Counted from the first letter of the stretch, positions 29,384 through 37,753 are shown. The stretch is DNA of 64,000 bases from Flavipsychrobacter stenotrophus (GCF_002954265.1 NZ_PPSL01000001.1:434001-498000), one strand, 5' to 3'. A program made the numbers and translations. The notes: generated by a model from the letters alone, not told the origin.

Positions 29384-29500
29384 GAGCAAGCCCTGAAAGG
29401 GCGAAAGATAACAGCCGAGGGTGAAGCCCTCGGTAAACTTGCGCATAAAACTCAAAGCCCTGAAGCGGCGAAACAACTTTCTTGGGGTAACCCAGTAAAA
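29384..29500. repeat. Structured repeat-like element (REP/MITE type)
   Basis: A run of small GC-rich hairpins in an AT-rich gap: GCCCT-gaa-AGGGC (29390-29402), a perfect 7-bp stem CCGAGGG/CCCTCGG (29415-29433), and weaker pairs at GCCCTGAAGCGGC and TGGGGTAACCCA. The motif CAAGCCCTGAAAGGGCG...GGTGAAGCCCTCGG resembles dispersed repeats I recall from Bacteroidota genomes. A 65-codon open frame crosses it, but it has no recognisable product. The rest of the gap 29267-29628 holds only the ferredoxin terminator. Confidence 0.55.
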
Positions 29501-29628
29501 CATTTGCATCATATCATTGCCCCCTTAGGTAGCAAAAGGTTTATAGCAAGTAAAATCTTCTTTTAGTTCGCGAGCCGTAGATTCGCGTCCAATCGTAATT
29601 TTCATAAATAGCGGAACCGTTCTCAGCC

Positions 29629-30609
29629 CTAATCTATCCCTCCCTTCTCCTCAATAAACCCCGGAGATAATACCGGCTTCGGTTTCAACATTCGTAACAC
29701 CTGCAAGACAACCGACAAGATAATAAGCGAAACCCCAATAAAGAACCCATTGCCCAGGTCTTTACTTTCATTGTATAATAAAAAAGCCAGTATCATACCA
29801 TAAATGGGCTCCAGGTTTACAGATAGCGTAACGATGAATGATGATAGCTTTTTCAGCGCGGTCAGTGCCAGAGATTGTGCCCACACCGTACAGCACAGGC
29901 TCAAAACAATCAGCCACAACCAGTCATTTTTAGTCCAGTCCTCACTCAGCATATTCGTTGTTCGCGGAAAGAACTTGGTATCTGGCAGGTAGTAAAACAC
30001 TAAGGGTAACAACAGCGTAATGAACATCCACCCTGTAGTCATCTCATAGAATACCATGGTCCTTGCAGGGTATTTACTGGCCACTTTCTTATTCAGCACC
30101 GTAAAAACAGAGCTAAGGATGGCAGCTACCACACCAAACAAAATACCTAATCCATAATTGGTAAATGCCTGCGTACCATTACTATTGGTGGTGTCGGCTG
30201 GTTGAAAATGGTAGATAATATATACACCAAGCAATGCCAGCAACCCTAACAATATTTCTTTGTAGTCGAATTTCCCCTTATTTACTAACGGGTCAAGCAA
30301 ACAGGTAAACACACTGGCTGTGGATAAACAAACCAGAGCAATAGACGCATTAGTGAACTTAATAGCCCCATAAAACGCCACCCAATGCAGGCCCATCAGG
30401 CAGCCTACAGATATCAGCTGTATCATATCCCGCCTGCTTACAGGCGTCCACTGCTTGCGGTAGGTGAGTATTCCTGCCATTATTAGTGCAGTGAACAGCA
30501 TTCGGTACCATACCAGCATTGGCGCATCAAGTGAAATTGCCCTGCCCAGTACACCTGTAAATCCCCATAGCAATACTGCCAGGTTCATTTGTATTAACGC
30601 TTTTTTCAT
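29629..30609 (-). CDS. EamA-family (DMT) membrane transporter
   Basis: 326 residues with about ten membrane helices arranged as two EamA halves. The first half begins LAVLLWGFTGVLGRAI, the classic EamA start with a W-G-x-x-G pattern; the second starts YGLGILFGVVAAILSSVFTVLNKK. The substrate is unknown; family members export metabolites, amino acids or drugs from the cytoplasm. It is monocistronic on the minus strand. The C-terminal tail (SPGFIEEKGGID) is cytoplasmic and charged. Confidence 0.9.
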   Translation of the reverse strand: MKKALIQMNLAVLLWGFTGVLGRAISLDAPMLVWYRMLFTALIMAGILTYRKQWTPVSRRDMIQLISVGCLMGLHWVAFYGAIKFTNASIALVCLSTASVFTCLLDPLVNKGKFDYKEILLGLLALLGVYIIYHFQPADTTNSNGTQAFTNYGLGILFGVVAAILSSVFTVLNKKVASKYPARTMVFYEMTTGWMFITLLLPLVFYYLPDTKFFPRTTNMLSEDWTKNDWLWLIVLSLCCTVWAQSLALTALKKLSSFIVTLSVNLEPIYGMILAFLLYNESKDLGNGFFIGVSLIILSVVLQVLRMLKPKPVLSPGFIEEKGGID

Positions 30610-30717
30610 CTTTTAAATCTGTGCAAACTTAGGCTAACCAAGGTAGATAAAGTAATGAACCTTATTATTTCAGTTGTCTGCGCTCTGCTTGCCATAAATG
30701 TAAGAACCCGCTTAACC

Positions 30718-30787
30718 CTTTTGCGCTCTCTTAAATAAACCTAATCTCTGCGTTCTTTGCGGCTGATCTTTGCGTCCTTTGCGTGAA
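30718..30787. repeat. Short low-complexity CTTTGCG tract
   Basis: Four spaced copies of TTTGCG/CTTTGCG occur within 70 nt (CTTTTGCG, TTCTTTGCGG, ATCTTTGCG, CCTTTGCGTGAA). Such runs are recalled from intergenic DNA of several bacteria. The rest of the 30610-30926 gap shows only the speA promoter. Confidence 0.35.
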
Positions 30788-30865
30788 CCCCGCAGAAGCC
30801 AATCGAGCGTAACATTAATTTTATGTTGCCTTAAAATAAATTCTTTCAAGATTCTGGCAAATAGC

Positions 30866-30873
30866 TAATTTTG
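30866..30873 (+). promoter_or_regulatory. Candidate -7 box for arginine decarboxylase
   Basis: TAATTTTG is a perfect match to TAnnTTTG, 54 nt before the start codon. The -33 box is weak (TTTC at 30844-30847, 18-nt spacer). Confidence 0.45.
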
Positions 30874-30926
30874 TTTAGATTCTTACTATTCCTAACAATA
30901 TTAATCATTGCCATTTTTCGCGATAA

Positions 30927-32342
30927 ATGAATAATACTTACAACGATCTCGTACACCAGACCTTCCACTTCCCACAAGAAGGATTTGATACCAACGACAA
31001 AAACACGCTCCTGTTTAACAATGTAGACATCAAGGCACTTATTGATAAATACGGAACGCCCTTCAAAATGACTTTCCTGCCCAAGATAGGTATGCAGGTG
31101 GCTAAGGCCAAGAAGATGTTTGGTGATGCTATTAAAAAGCATAAGTACGGTGGTGAGTATTTCTATTGTTATTGCACCAAAAGCTCGCACTTCTCGTTTA
31201 TTGTTGAGGAGACGCTGAAGCACAATGTGCATCTGGAAACTTCATTTGCTTATGATATCGATATCATCAAGCAGTTGTATGCCAAAAAGAAGATCAACAA
31301 AGAGACGTTCATTATCTGCAATGGATTCAAGACCAGGGCCTATACCCGTAGTATTGCATCGCTTATCAACGACGGCTTTAAAAATGTTATTCCAATTCTT
31401 GATAATAAAAGCGAGTTTGAAGACTACAAAAAATCTATCCGTTCTAAAGAGCCGGTAAATATTGGCCTGAGAATAGCTACAGAAGAAGAGCCTACATTCG
31501 ACTTTTATACTTCTCGTTTGGGTATTCGCAGCAGAGATATTCTCGAGTTCTATATCGATAAGATAAAGGACAACGAGAAGTTCCGTCTGAAGATGCTCCA
31601 CTTCTTTATGAACAAGGGTATCAAAGATGATGTGTACTATTGGAGTGAGCTGAACAAGGTATTGAACCTGTATTGCCAGCTGAAGAAGATCTGCCCTGAA
31701 TTGAAAGCCCTGAATATTGGCGGTGGTTTACCCATCAAGCACTCCCTCAATTTTGAGTACGACTACAATTACATGATCAATGAAATTGTACTCACCATAA
31801 AAAATGTTTGCAAGAAGAACAAGGTCGATGTTCCCGATATCTATACCGAGTTTGGTTCATTCACCATTGGCGAGACTGGGGCGGTAGTTTACAGCGTGCT
31901 CGACGAGAAGCAGCAGAACGACCGTGAGATCTGGTACATGATAGATAGTTCATTCATCACCACCTTGCCCGACACCTGGGGCATAGGGGAGAAGTTCCTC
32001 ATGCTGCCCATAAACAAGTGGGAAAACGAGTACCAGGAGGTACATCTCGGAGGATTGACCTGCGATAGCCATGATTTCTATACATCAGAAGAACACATCA
32101 ATGCCGTGTTCCTGCCCAAGATAGATAAAGAAAAGTCCAAAGAACCATTATATATCGGCTTCTTCCATACAGGTGCGTATCAGGATCAGCTGGCCGGCTA
32201 TGGCGGTATCAAACACTGTATGATCCCATCGCCAAAGCATATTGTAGTAGAATACGACAAAGAAGGCAACCTCGAAGACTGGCTCTACGCCAAGGAACAG
32301 ACCCCGCAGAGCATGCTGAAGATACTGGGGTATATAAAATAG
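30927..32342 (+). CDS. speA: Biosynthetic arginine decarboxylase
   Basis: 471 residues. Predicted PLP enzyme that decarboxylates arginine to agmatine, the first step of spermidine synthesis in the cytoplasm. Alanine-racemase-fold barrel: the PLP Lys is in FYCYCTKSSHF (near residue 83), the phosphate-binding loop is LNIGGGLPI, and the C-terminal half has GGLTCDSHD and GFFHTGAYQ, conserved in decarboxylases of this group. The length matches the short Bacteroidota form (about 460-470 residues) rather than the 630-residue enterobacterial SpeA. No other polyamine gene is adjacent. Confidence 0.87.
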   Translation: MNNTYNDLVHQTFHFPQEGFDTNDKNTLLFNNVDIKALIDKYGTPFKMTFLPKIGMQVAKAKKMFGDAIKKHKYGGEYFYCYCTKSSHFSFIVEETLKHNVHLETSFAYDIDIIKQLYAKKKINKETFIICNGFKTRAYTRSIASLINDGFKNVIPILDNKSEFEDYKKSIRSKEPVNIGLRIATEEEPTFDFYTSRLGIRSRDILEFYIDKIKDNEKFRLKMLHFFMNKGIKDDVYYWSELNKVLNLYCQLKKICPELKALNIGGGLPIKHSLNFEYDYNYMINEIVLTIKNVCKKNKVDVPDIYTEFGSFTIGETGAVVYSVLDEKQQNDREIWYMIDSSFITTLPDTWGIGEKFLMLPINKWENEYQEVHLGGLTCDSHDFYTSEEHINAVFLPKIDKEKSKEPLYIGFFHTGAYQDQLAGYGGIKHCMIPSPKHIVVEYDKEGNLEDWLYAKEQTPQSMLKILGYIK

Positions 32343-32784
32343 ATATAATGTAGATTTTGCACGTTACTGGCAATTTCATTGACTAAAGGTTTTTATGCTA
32401 AAAATGTATCGCTCTGAAAGTGCAAACACAATAACGTGGGGCGTTACCGATAAGTGTTCGAAACCTGGATTGAGAAAAATAACCATTTCGTTCATTATTG
32501 GGCCTTTTATCTATTTTGTATGACCTTTCAATCAAATTTTGATTGTTAATGTATCCATAAGTCAGTATTAAATAGATATTATAACAACTGAAATGCTTGT
32601 AAAAAATTGAAAGACAATACCTTATAAACTTAGTGAACTTGTTGGCGTTAGTCCTACGTTTATATCATTCCGGAATTAAGCTCTGAAAGAGGGTACTCCT
32701 ATGTAAATACCCTCTTTCAGAGCTTAATTACATTGCCCTAACTCGGCCAGTAAGCAATAATTATCACATCAAAACTCACCTGCC
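32343..32784. other. Intergenic region between speA and the Arr fusion
   Basis: 440 nt without a coding frame. Apart from the 22-bp hairpin at 32674-32729 only AT-rich DNA is seen. Confidence 0.5.
32674..32729. repeat. Perfect 22-bp inverted repeat
   Basis: Arms 32674-32695 and 32708-32729 are perfectly complementary (AATTAAGCTCTGAAAGAGGG... and its complement) around a 12-nt loop. It lies 330 nt after speA and 55 nt before the Arr fusion. It may be a terminator with A/T flanks, or a structured leader element for the arr gene. Confidence 0.7.
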
Positions 32785-33528
32785 ATGGAATTCAGCCCCG
32801 CCAATCCGGTCATAAAACTCTGCCTTCAGGGAATGAACATGGAAGACAACGGAAAGCCTGAAGAGGCACTTACCATCTTCCTGCAGGCCTTTAACGAAGT
32901 AACCGACGACTTTGAAAAGTTCACTGCTGCCCACTATGTGGTCCGGCATCAGAATACCGTTGTCGACAAACTAAGGTGGCTGCAAACAGCCCTGCAATAT
33001 GCACTTAAGGTAAATGACGATGCAGTGAACAGTGCCTTTCCCGCGCTGTATCAACACATTGCGCGGTGTTACGAACAACTTGGTGACGCGGATAATGCCA
33101 AAAAGAATAATGACCTGTCAGCCTCATTTGCTGCCAATCCATCGGACAAAGGGCCATTTTATCATGGTACCAGGGCCGATCTGCAGGTGGGCGATATGCT
33201 TACAGCGGGACGCTTGTCTAACTATCATGCTGATGTGATCATGAACCATATTTATTTCACGGCTATGGTAAATGGCGCAGGATTTGCAGCGGCACTGGCA
33301 AAAGGCGAGGGGCACGAACGTGTTTATATAGTAGAGCCGAAAGGTAGCTACGAAAATGACCCGAATGTAACTGACAAGAAATTTCCCGGCAACCCCACAC
33401 GTTCTTACAGAACCCGCGAACCAATGAAAATTATTGGCGAGGTAACCGAATGGGTAAGGCTATCGCCCGAAGCTTTGCAGCAATTCCGCGAAAAACTGGC
33501 TAATACTAAGGGGGAGATCATTAATTGA
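32785..33528 (+). CDS. arr: TPR-Arr fusion (rifampin ADP-ribosyltransferase)
   Basis: 247 residues. Residues 1-120 are TPR-like helices (GKPEEALTIFLQAFNE..., YQHIARCYEQLGDADNAKK). Residues 124-240 are a complete Arr domain, which uses NAD+ to ADP-ribosylate the C21 hydroxyl of rifampin and inactivates it. The three family residues are present: H127 in FYHGTR, Y157 in IYFTA, D192 in ENDPN; DKKFPGNPTRSYR and REPMKIIGEVTEW also match Arr. Stand-alone Arr is about 140 residues, so the TPR half is extra; a similar TPR module exists alone in Bacteroidota. The native substrate may not be rifampin. The gene stands alone, downstream of a large hairpin. Confidence 0.88.
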   Translation: MEFSPANPVIKLCLQGMNMEDNGKPEEALTIFLQAFNEVTDDFEKFTAAHYVVRHQNTVVDKLRWLQTALQYALKVNDDAVNSAFPALYQHIARCYEQLGDADNAKKNNDLSASFAANPSDKGPFYHGTRADLQVGDMLTAGRLSNYHADVIMNHIYFTAMVNGAGFAAALAKGEGHERVYIVEPKGSYENDPNVTDKKFPGNPTRSYRTREPMKIIGEVTEWVRLSPEALQQFREKLANTKGEIIN

Positions 33529-33628
33529 TGTGGGGATATATTATTGATATTTTGTTGTGTCTTCGTTGCAAATATGACATTGCACCAAGTTGCTACATTC
33601 CTTAATTTCACGGAGCAATTCGGTTAAA

Positions 33629-34147
33629 ATGACCAATATATCCACAGCACTTGAAACATCGTTAAAAAGTGACAGCAGCGAAGCCAACATCAGAAAATGG
33701 GTGGGCTATATTATTGACCATAACATAGCGCTACACACGCTGCATGCTGTGCTTGATGCTGAAAGAACAGTATCAATGAGATTTACATGGCTTATTGGAG
33801 GTCTGTGTGAGCAGGCACCAGAGATCGTTTCCCCTTCAGTTGCCTATTTTTATTCAAAACGCCATGAAGTTGTTTTTGCCAACTACGACCGCAGCCTGGC
33901 TAAGATGTTCTGGCTGGCGGGTGTACCCCCGGAGATAGAAGGAGAGGCCATTGACGATATGTTCAGATGGTTGTTGGATGCGAATATTACCGTATCGACA
34001 AAAACATACTCTATGTCTGCTTTACACAACCTAACAGCTAAATACCCGGAATTAAAGAATGAATTGAAGATCTGTGTTGAAGATCAGCTGGGCAAAAACA
34101 CTGCAAATTTTGATAAAAGGTTAAAGAAGGTACTTGAATCGCTATGA
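33629..34147 (+). CDS. Hypothetical all-helical protein
   Basis: 172 residues from ATG 33629 (MTNISTALE). The upstream in-frame ATG at 33590 would give an extension with no conserved look. Predicted all-helical, with repeated hydrophobic/charged pairs and the phrases ERTVSMRFTWLIGGL and SMSALHNLTAKYPELKNEL that suggest HEAT-like repeats. No motif of an enzyme is seen. The next gene begins 10 nt after its stop, so the two are likely co-transcribed. Function unknown. Confidence 0.6.
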   Translation: MTNISTALETSLKSDSSEANIRKWVGYIIDHNIALHTLHAVLDAERTVSMRFTWLIGGLCEQAPEIVSPSVAYFYSKRHEVVFANYDRSLAKMFWLAGVPPEIEGEAIDDMFRWLLDANITVSTKTYSMSALHNLTAKYPELKNELKICVEDQLGKNTANFDKRLKKVLESL

Positions 34148-34157
34148 GATAATCAGC

Positions 34158-34454
34158 ATGAGCAAAAGGAACATTTACATATTCATTGCACTTATAGTGG
34201 TTAACCTGTTCACCTACTTTTGGTTGTTACCTGATGCACAAAAAGCGACAAATTCGCATATGCGTAATGGGCATCTTTTGGGTATGCTATTCTATTTCTT
34301 TTCTGTGCTATTAGGGTGGTTTGGATTGAGTGTTTGGGTTCGAAAAAAGGACTATAGCCGCCTTAGTTTGTTTTTGTTTTTTGCAGCAACCCTGGAGTTT
34401 TGGGGTTATAGATTTGACACTTTAATGTGCTTGCCCTGTTTGAATAGTGGGTAG
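34158..34454 (+). CDS. Small membrane protein, unknown
   Basis: 98 residues from ATG 34158. Three predicted membrane helices: IYIFIALIVVNLFTYFWLL, LLGMLFYFFSVLLGWFGLSV, and LSLFLFFAATLEFWGY. The start lies 10 nt after the preceding stop. No family recognised. Confidence 0.6.
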   Translation: MSKRNIYIFIALIVVNLFTYFWLLPDAQKATNSHMRNGHLLGMLFYFFSVLLGWFGLSVWVRKKDYSRLSLFLFFAATLEFWGYRFDTLMCLPCLNSG

Positions 34455-34488
34455 TGGATGCTGTACAAAGCCATTACATAATCCTTTA

Positions 34489-35346
34489 CTACTCTTCCCC
34501 CATATAATTCTTGCCATACAATGCACGGAATGCCTCATACACCGCATTGTGCAGTATGGTAGCATGTGTTTCCCGCTCAAACGGACGGAAGATGATATTG
34601 GCTGATTTGTTTTCCTTCAGCTTATCAGCCAGTTGATGGGCATCATGTTCCATCACATCGCCTTCATGACCTACAGCTATGTACACGGTTTTGCCCGATA
34701 TTTTCTGTGGATCTACCAACCTCAGCAGCGACTCATAGTTCCACCAAAGGCTGGGGCTGACAATGATATAATCATCAAACAACAGTGGCTTTCTCACCAG
34801 AAACTCAGTAGCCATCAATCCGCCCAGCGACTGGCCTATAATGGTGCGCAGACCTGTACGGTAATGACTGGTAACATATGGCTGCAATTCCTTCTCCACA
34901 AATGCCATAAACTTTTCCGAGTGTCCTGCCTTAGGGTTTTGCATTGCCTGTTCAAAAAAAGCTTTTAGATCGGCCGCCTTTCCTGTGTCTTGAGGTTTCT
35001 TTTTGTCAATTGCCACAGTAACGGGATAAGTAAAATCACGTTTCCTGTCTACATTGGCTATGCCTACTACTATTGTTTTAGGCATCAGCCGCATCATCTC
35101 ATAAAACTGCACCAACCCTGCTATATGCGGGAAGTCCTCATTACCAGAGCCATCGAGCAAGTATATCACGCGGTATCTGGCTGTATCACTTTTTTTATAT
35201 CCCTCAGGCAGGTAAATATTGAGTACCCGTTTTTCTCCCAATTCTTTAGATTGTATCTCTACTGTCTCACCTAAAACAAATGGCTTTTGTGCTGTGGCAA
35301 TAAGGCTGACGAGAATGGAAAGAAGGAGGAGGGTGGGACGTTTCAT
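34489..35346 (-). CDS. Secreted alpha/beta-hydrolase esterase (esterase D/IroE-like)
   Basis: 285 residues with a signal peptide ending TATAQ. The fold is the putative esterase family (PF00756): YLPEGYKKSDTARYRVIYLLDGSG, nucleophile Ser in IGQSLGG, an acid in the VGHEGDVMEHD region, and His in ERETHATILH. Related enzymes include siderophore esterases (IroE, Fes) and S-formylglutathione hydrolase. Periplasmic. The substrate is unknown; no siderophore locus is near. Monocistronic, convergent with the small membrane protein gene. Confidence 0.85.
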   Translation of the reverse strand: MKRPTLLLLSILVSLIATAQKPFVLGETVEIQSKELGEKRVLNIYLPEGYKKSDTARYRVIYLLDGSGNEDFPHIAGLVQFYEMMRLMPKTIVVGIANVDRKRDFTYPVTVAIDKKKPQDTGKAADLKAFFEQAMQNPKAGHSEKFMAFVEKELQPYVTSHYRTGLRTIIGQSLGGLMATEFLVRKPLLFDDYIIVSPSLWWNYESLLRLVDPQKISGKTVYIAVGHEGDVMEHDAHQLADKLKENKSANIIFRPFERETHATILHNAVYEAFRALYGKNYMGEE

Positions 35347-35554
35347 GGGGTGGATTGTTTTGGGGGATAAAGGTAGGGGATGTGCCTATTATTTGTTTGG
35401 TAAAATGGAGGCAGGTAATAACTATTGAGATTTATATCGAGAGTATTCGACAGTGGAAATCTGGAACAAGTTTGTTCAAAGTATCGAGGTGTTGCTTAGA
35501 TATAGATAGGAATATACAAAAAGGTTATTTATATTAGCTCAATAATATCGATTG

Positions 35555-35574
35555 TATAGGTGTGTATACCTATA
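35555..35574. promoter_or_regulatory. Inverted repeat upstream of the TIR-like gene
   Basis: TATAGGT-N6-ACCTATA, 7-bp arms, 34 nt before the start of the TIR-like gene. A possible operator or promoter-overlapping regulatory site; nothing identifies a regulator. Confidence 0.35.
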
Positions 35575-35607
35575 AGTTAACGGTGTCATGTGTAAACCAC
35601 TCCCAAA

Positions 35608-36444
35608 ATGAAACAAAACATATTTATAGGATCTTCTCTTGAAAGCCTAGAACTTGCAAAAGCAATTCAAATTGAACTTGAAAAGCACGCATATGTAACT
35701 ATATGGACACAAGATATTTTTAAACTTACAAGCACAGCTCTTGATGACTTAATCATCGCAACAAAAAAGTTCGAATTTGCAATATTTATTTTCAATCCTG
35801 AAGATATTACGAATATTAGAGGTACAGAACAACCAACTGTTAAGGATAATGTTGTATTTGAATTAGGGCTTTTCATTGGAAAATTTGGAGACAAAAGGAA
35901 GGTCTTTATCCTAAAGCCGCGCTCAATCAAAGAGATACACATACCTTCTGATTTATTAGGTATTTCAATTGGAGATTATGATGATAAAAGAACTGATGAG
36001 AACTTTCGGGCGATTGTGTCGCCATTTTGTACGCAAATTTTGAAACAGATAAAAGAGGTCAAAAACAATGGTATGCTCTCCCTCGATGGCAAATGGTCGG
36101 AACGTTGGTGGGCTGTAGACAGAGAAAAGAACCCAGTTCACTTTGAGGACAAAGAAGTATTTATAGAACAATTTGAAAATACTCTAAAAGCACAATTCAA
36201 ATTCAATAACAGAACATATCTTTTTGAAGGCGTTATCGAACAAATGAGATTTATTACAGGCTTTTGGCGTGATATCGAAAATGGCCCGACATATTCCGGT
36301 GCATTTCAATTGATCATCAATATAAATGCGAACACTCTTTATGGGCGTTGGATTGGCTTTAGTGCTTCAAACAACGAAGTTAACCATGGTATTTGGGAAT
36401 GGAAGCGAGATGGAGTTGAACAATATCCATCTGAATTCTCATAA
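35608..36444 (+). CDS. TIR-like (PF10137-type) NADase-like protein with a C-terminal domain
   Basis: 278 residues. Residues 1-125 match the TIR-like fold of CAP12/Pycsar-type effectors: start NIFIGSSLESLELAKAIQ, D36 region, FAIFIFNPEDI, then KDNVVFELGLFIGKFG with the likely catalytic Glu E85, and LGISIGDYD. In characterised members this fold hydrolyses NAD+ on sensing a cyclic nucleotide. Residues about 160-270 form a beta-rich, Trp- and Phe-rich domain (GKWSERWWAVD ... LYGRWIGFSASN) that I do not recognise; it is not an obvious STING or SAVED domain. It converges on a second TIR gene about 100 nt away. AT-rich, unlike that neighbour. Anti-phage defence is inferred from the family. Confidence 0.75.
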   Translation: MKQNIFIGSSLESLELAKAIQIELEKHAYVTIWTQDIFKLTSTALDDLIIATKKFEFAIFIFNPEDITNIRGTEQPTVKDNVVFELGLFIGKFGDKRKVFILKPRSIKEIHIPSDLLGISIGDYDDKRTDENFRAIVSPFCTQILKQIKEVKNNGMLSLDGKWSERWWAVDREKNPVHFEDKEVFIEQFENTLKAQFKFNNRTYLFEGVIEQMRFITGFWRDIENGPTYSGAFQLIININANTLYGRWIGFSASNNEVNHGIWEWKRDGVEQYPSEFS

Positions 36445-36527
36445 ATTCTGCCTCTAGGAAAGAATAATTAACGTAAGAAACAAGGAAATATGATTGGACT
36501 TGAGTCGAATCTACTTTGTGTAAGATT

Positions 36528-37298
36528 TAAAGCGCTTAACTTGTACTAAGAATTTCGTACTTCATCCTCGAGGGTAACTAGTTCGGCGAGTTTGGCTGCG
36601 ACATCTGCCATTAGATTCTCGCCAGTACTCAAACCGCTTCGTGAGGCGAGCATGGGGCTAATTTCACGGAGAGCTTCATAAGTCGTCCCATGCACAATAG
36701 GTATGAGCTGGTCACGCGCTAAGAGTACCGATAACTCTTTGTCGGCGATGCCTTGGGCTTGGATACGGCGTAGTAGTGCCGGGGTCACTAGCACAATGCC
36801 GACACGTGACTTCGCTAGTCCCCGGTCAATTTCGCGAAGCAAGGGGGTACCGAGAGCGACATCCTTCTCACTAAACCAAACAGAGACACCACGCGATTCG
36901 AGCAAATCGTGCAACTCCTTGGCAGCTCCTCCTCTGTCGTCCCATGCATGGCATAGAAAGATATCTCTAAGGTCAGGCTTATTTGCTTGCTTTTCGACGG
37001 TTTCGCGGAAAGGCGTGAGGGTCTGCACCTCGGCGGGTGTGTACAACACAGATGAGCCGACTTGCGACCAACGTGGCCTTGCGCTTCTACTAGATAAACT
37101 GCTGCCACCCGATGAAGAATAGGAAGGATATGAATCCGAACGGTAGCTGTTATAGTTATTACTGTAGCTGCCGTAACGGCTGCGACCTCTGCATGCTGGG
37201 CATGCTGCTGCTGCGCTTGATGTGCGATGACCTCGGGATGGTGCTGTGCATTGTGCCATGCTCTAAGATAACAATTATTATCGAAAATATAAAGCGCT
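36528..37298. repeat. 9-bp direct repeats around the second TIR gene
   Basis: TAAAGCGCT occurs at 36528-36536 and 37290-37298. The copies lie 9 nt beyond the stop codon and 30 nt before the start codon of the TIR gene, so they frame it almost exactly. They could be traces of insertion or recombination; chance is not excluded. Confidence 0.45.
36546..37259 (-). CDS. TIR-domain protein with N-terminal Cys/His knuckle
   Basis: 237 residues. The N-terminus carries C4-x6-H11-x8-C20-x2-C23, which fits a small zinc knuckle (MAQCTAPSRGHRTSS..., ACPACRGR). It is followed by a Tyr/Ser/Asn-rich linker (30-60) and a TIR domain about 98-215: DIFLCHAWDDR, the BB-loop EKDVALGTPL, VGIVLVTPALL, and the catalytic-type Glu E175 in ADKELSVLL. 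TIR domains hydrolyse NAD+ or make cyclic ADP-ribose signals, commonly in anti-phage defence. Codon use is visibly GC-richer than in its neighbours and the gene is framed by 9-bp direct repeats, both signs of transfer. Convergent with the other TIR-like gene. Confidence 0.82.
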   Translation of the reverse strand: MAQCTAPSRGHRTSSAAAACPACRGRSRYGSYSNNYNSYRSDSYPSYSSSGGSSLSSRSARPRWSQVGSSVLYTPAEVQTLTPFRETVEKQANKPDLRDIFLCHAWDDRGGAAKELHDLLESRGVSVWFSEKDVALGTPLLREIDRGLAKSRVGIVLVTPALLRRIQAQGIADKELSVLLARDQLIPIVHGTTYEALREISPMLASRSGLSTGENLMADVAAKLAELVTLEDEVRNS

Positions 37299-37383
37299 AG
37301 CACAGTTGCTTTTGAAAATAAAACTGACAGACCAGCTATTTAGCTATTTTGTCCGCTTCTAGGCATCCACACTAAAGCGTATT

Positions 37384-37596
37384 TCATAGTTTGTACCGGT
37401 TTTTTATGTCCGCCCAAACTTCCTCATGAGGTATGCCCAGTCCATTATCTGCTTCTGTAATGGCAATATTCAGTTCCTTTTCAAGTGCTTCGTCATGAAT
37501 GGTGTCCGTAAGGTCTTTTATAGCATGTATCACCGATAAATCACCCTCCTCTGTTATGCGCTTTATTATATCGTCTTTTTCTTCGGTTATTGTCAT
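37384..37596 (-). CDS. Orphan antitoxin-like protein
   Basis: 70 residues, highly acidic and helical. The C-terminal phrase ADNGLGIPHEEVWADIKNRYKL resembles the C-terminus of antitoxins paired with RelE/ParE toxins. No toxin frame lies within 150 nt on either side, so it is an orphan or the toxin gene has been lost. It borders the TIR island. Confidence 0.55.
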   Translation of the reverse strand: MTITEEKDDIIKRITEEGDLSVIHAIKDLTDTIHDEALEKELNIAITEADNGLGIPHEEVWADIKNRYKL

Positions 37597-37753
37597 AACT
37601 GTATTTTACTCTCAAAGTTAAGATTTTCATACAAGTTTTTTGCAGCATTTGTCCTGGCCTATTTGCTAAATTGAAATTCCCTCATTCCCACATCCCCCTT
37701 AAAAACCCAAAATAAGTTTGTTACTTTGCAGGCACACAACTTCCAACAAATAA

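Noticed and set aside
29369-29566. A 65-residue open frame over the structured element
   Set aside because: Its translation follows the hairpin repeats and has no start signal or known domain; the DNA structure explains it better.
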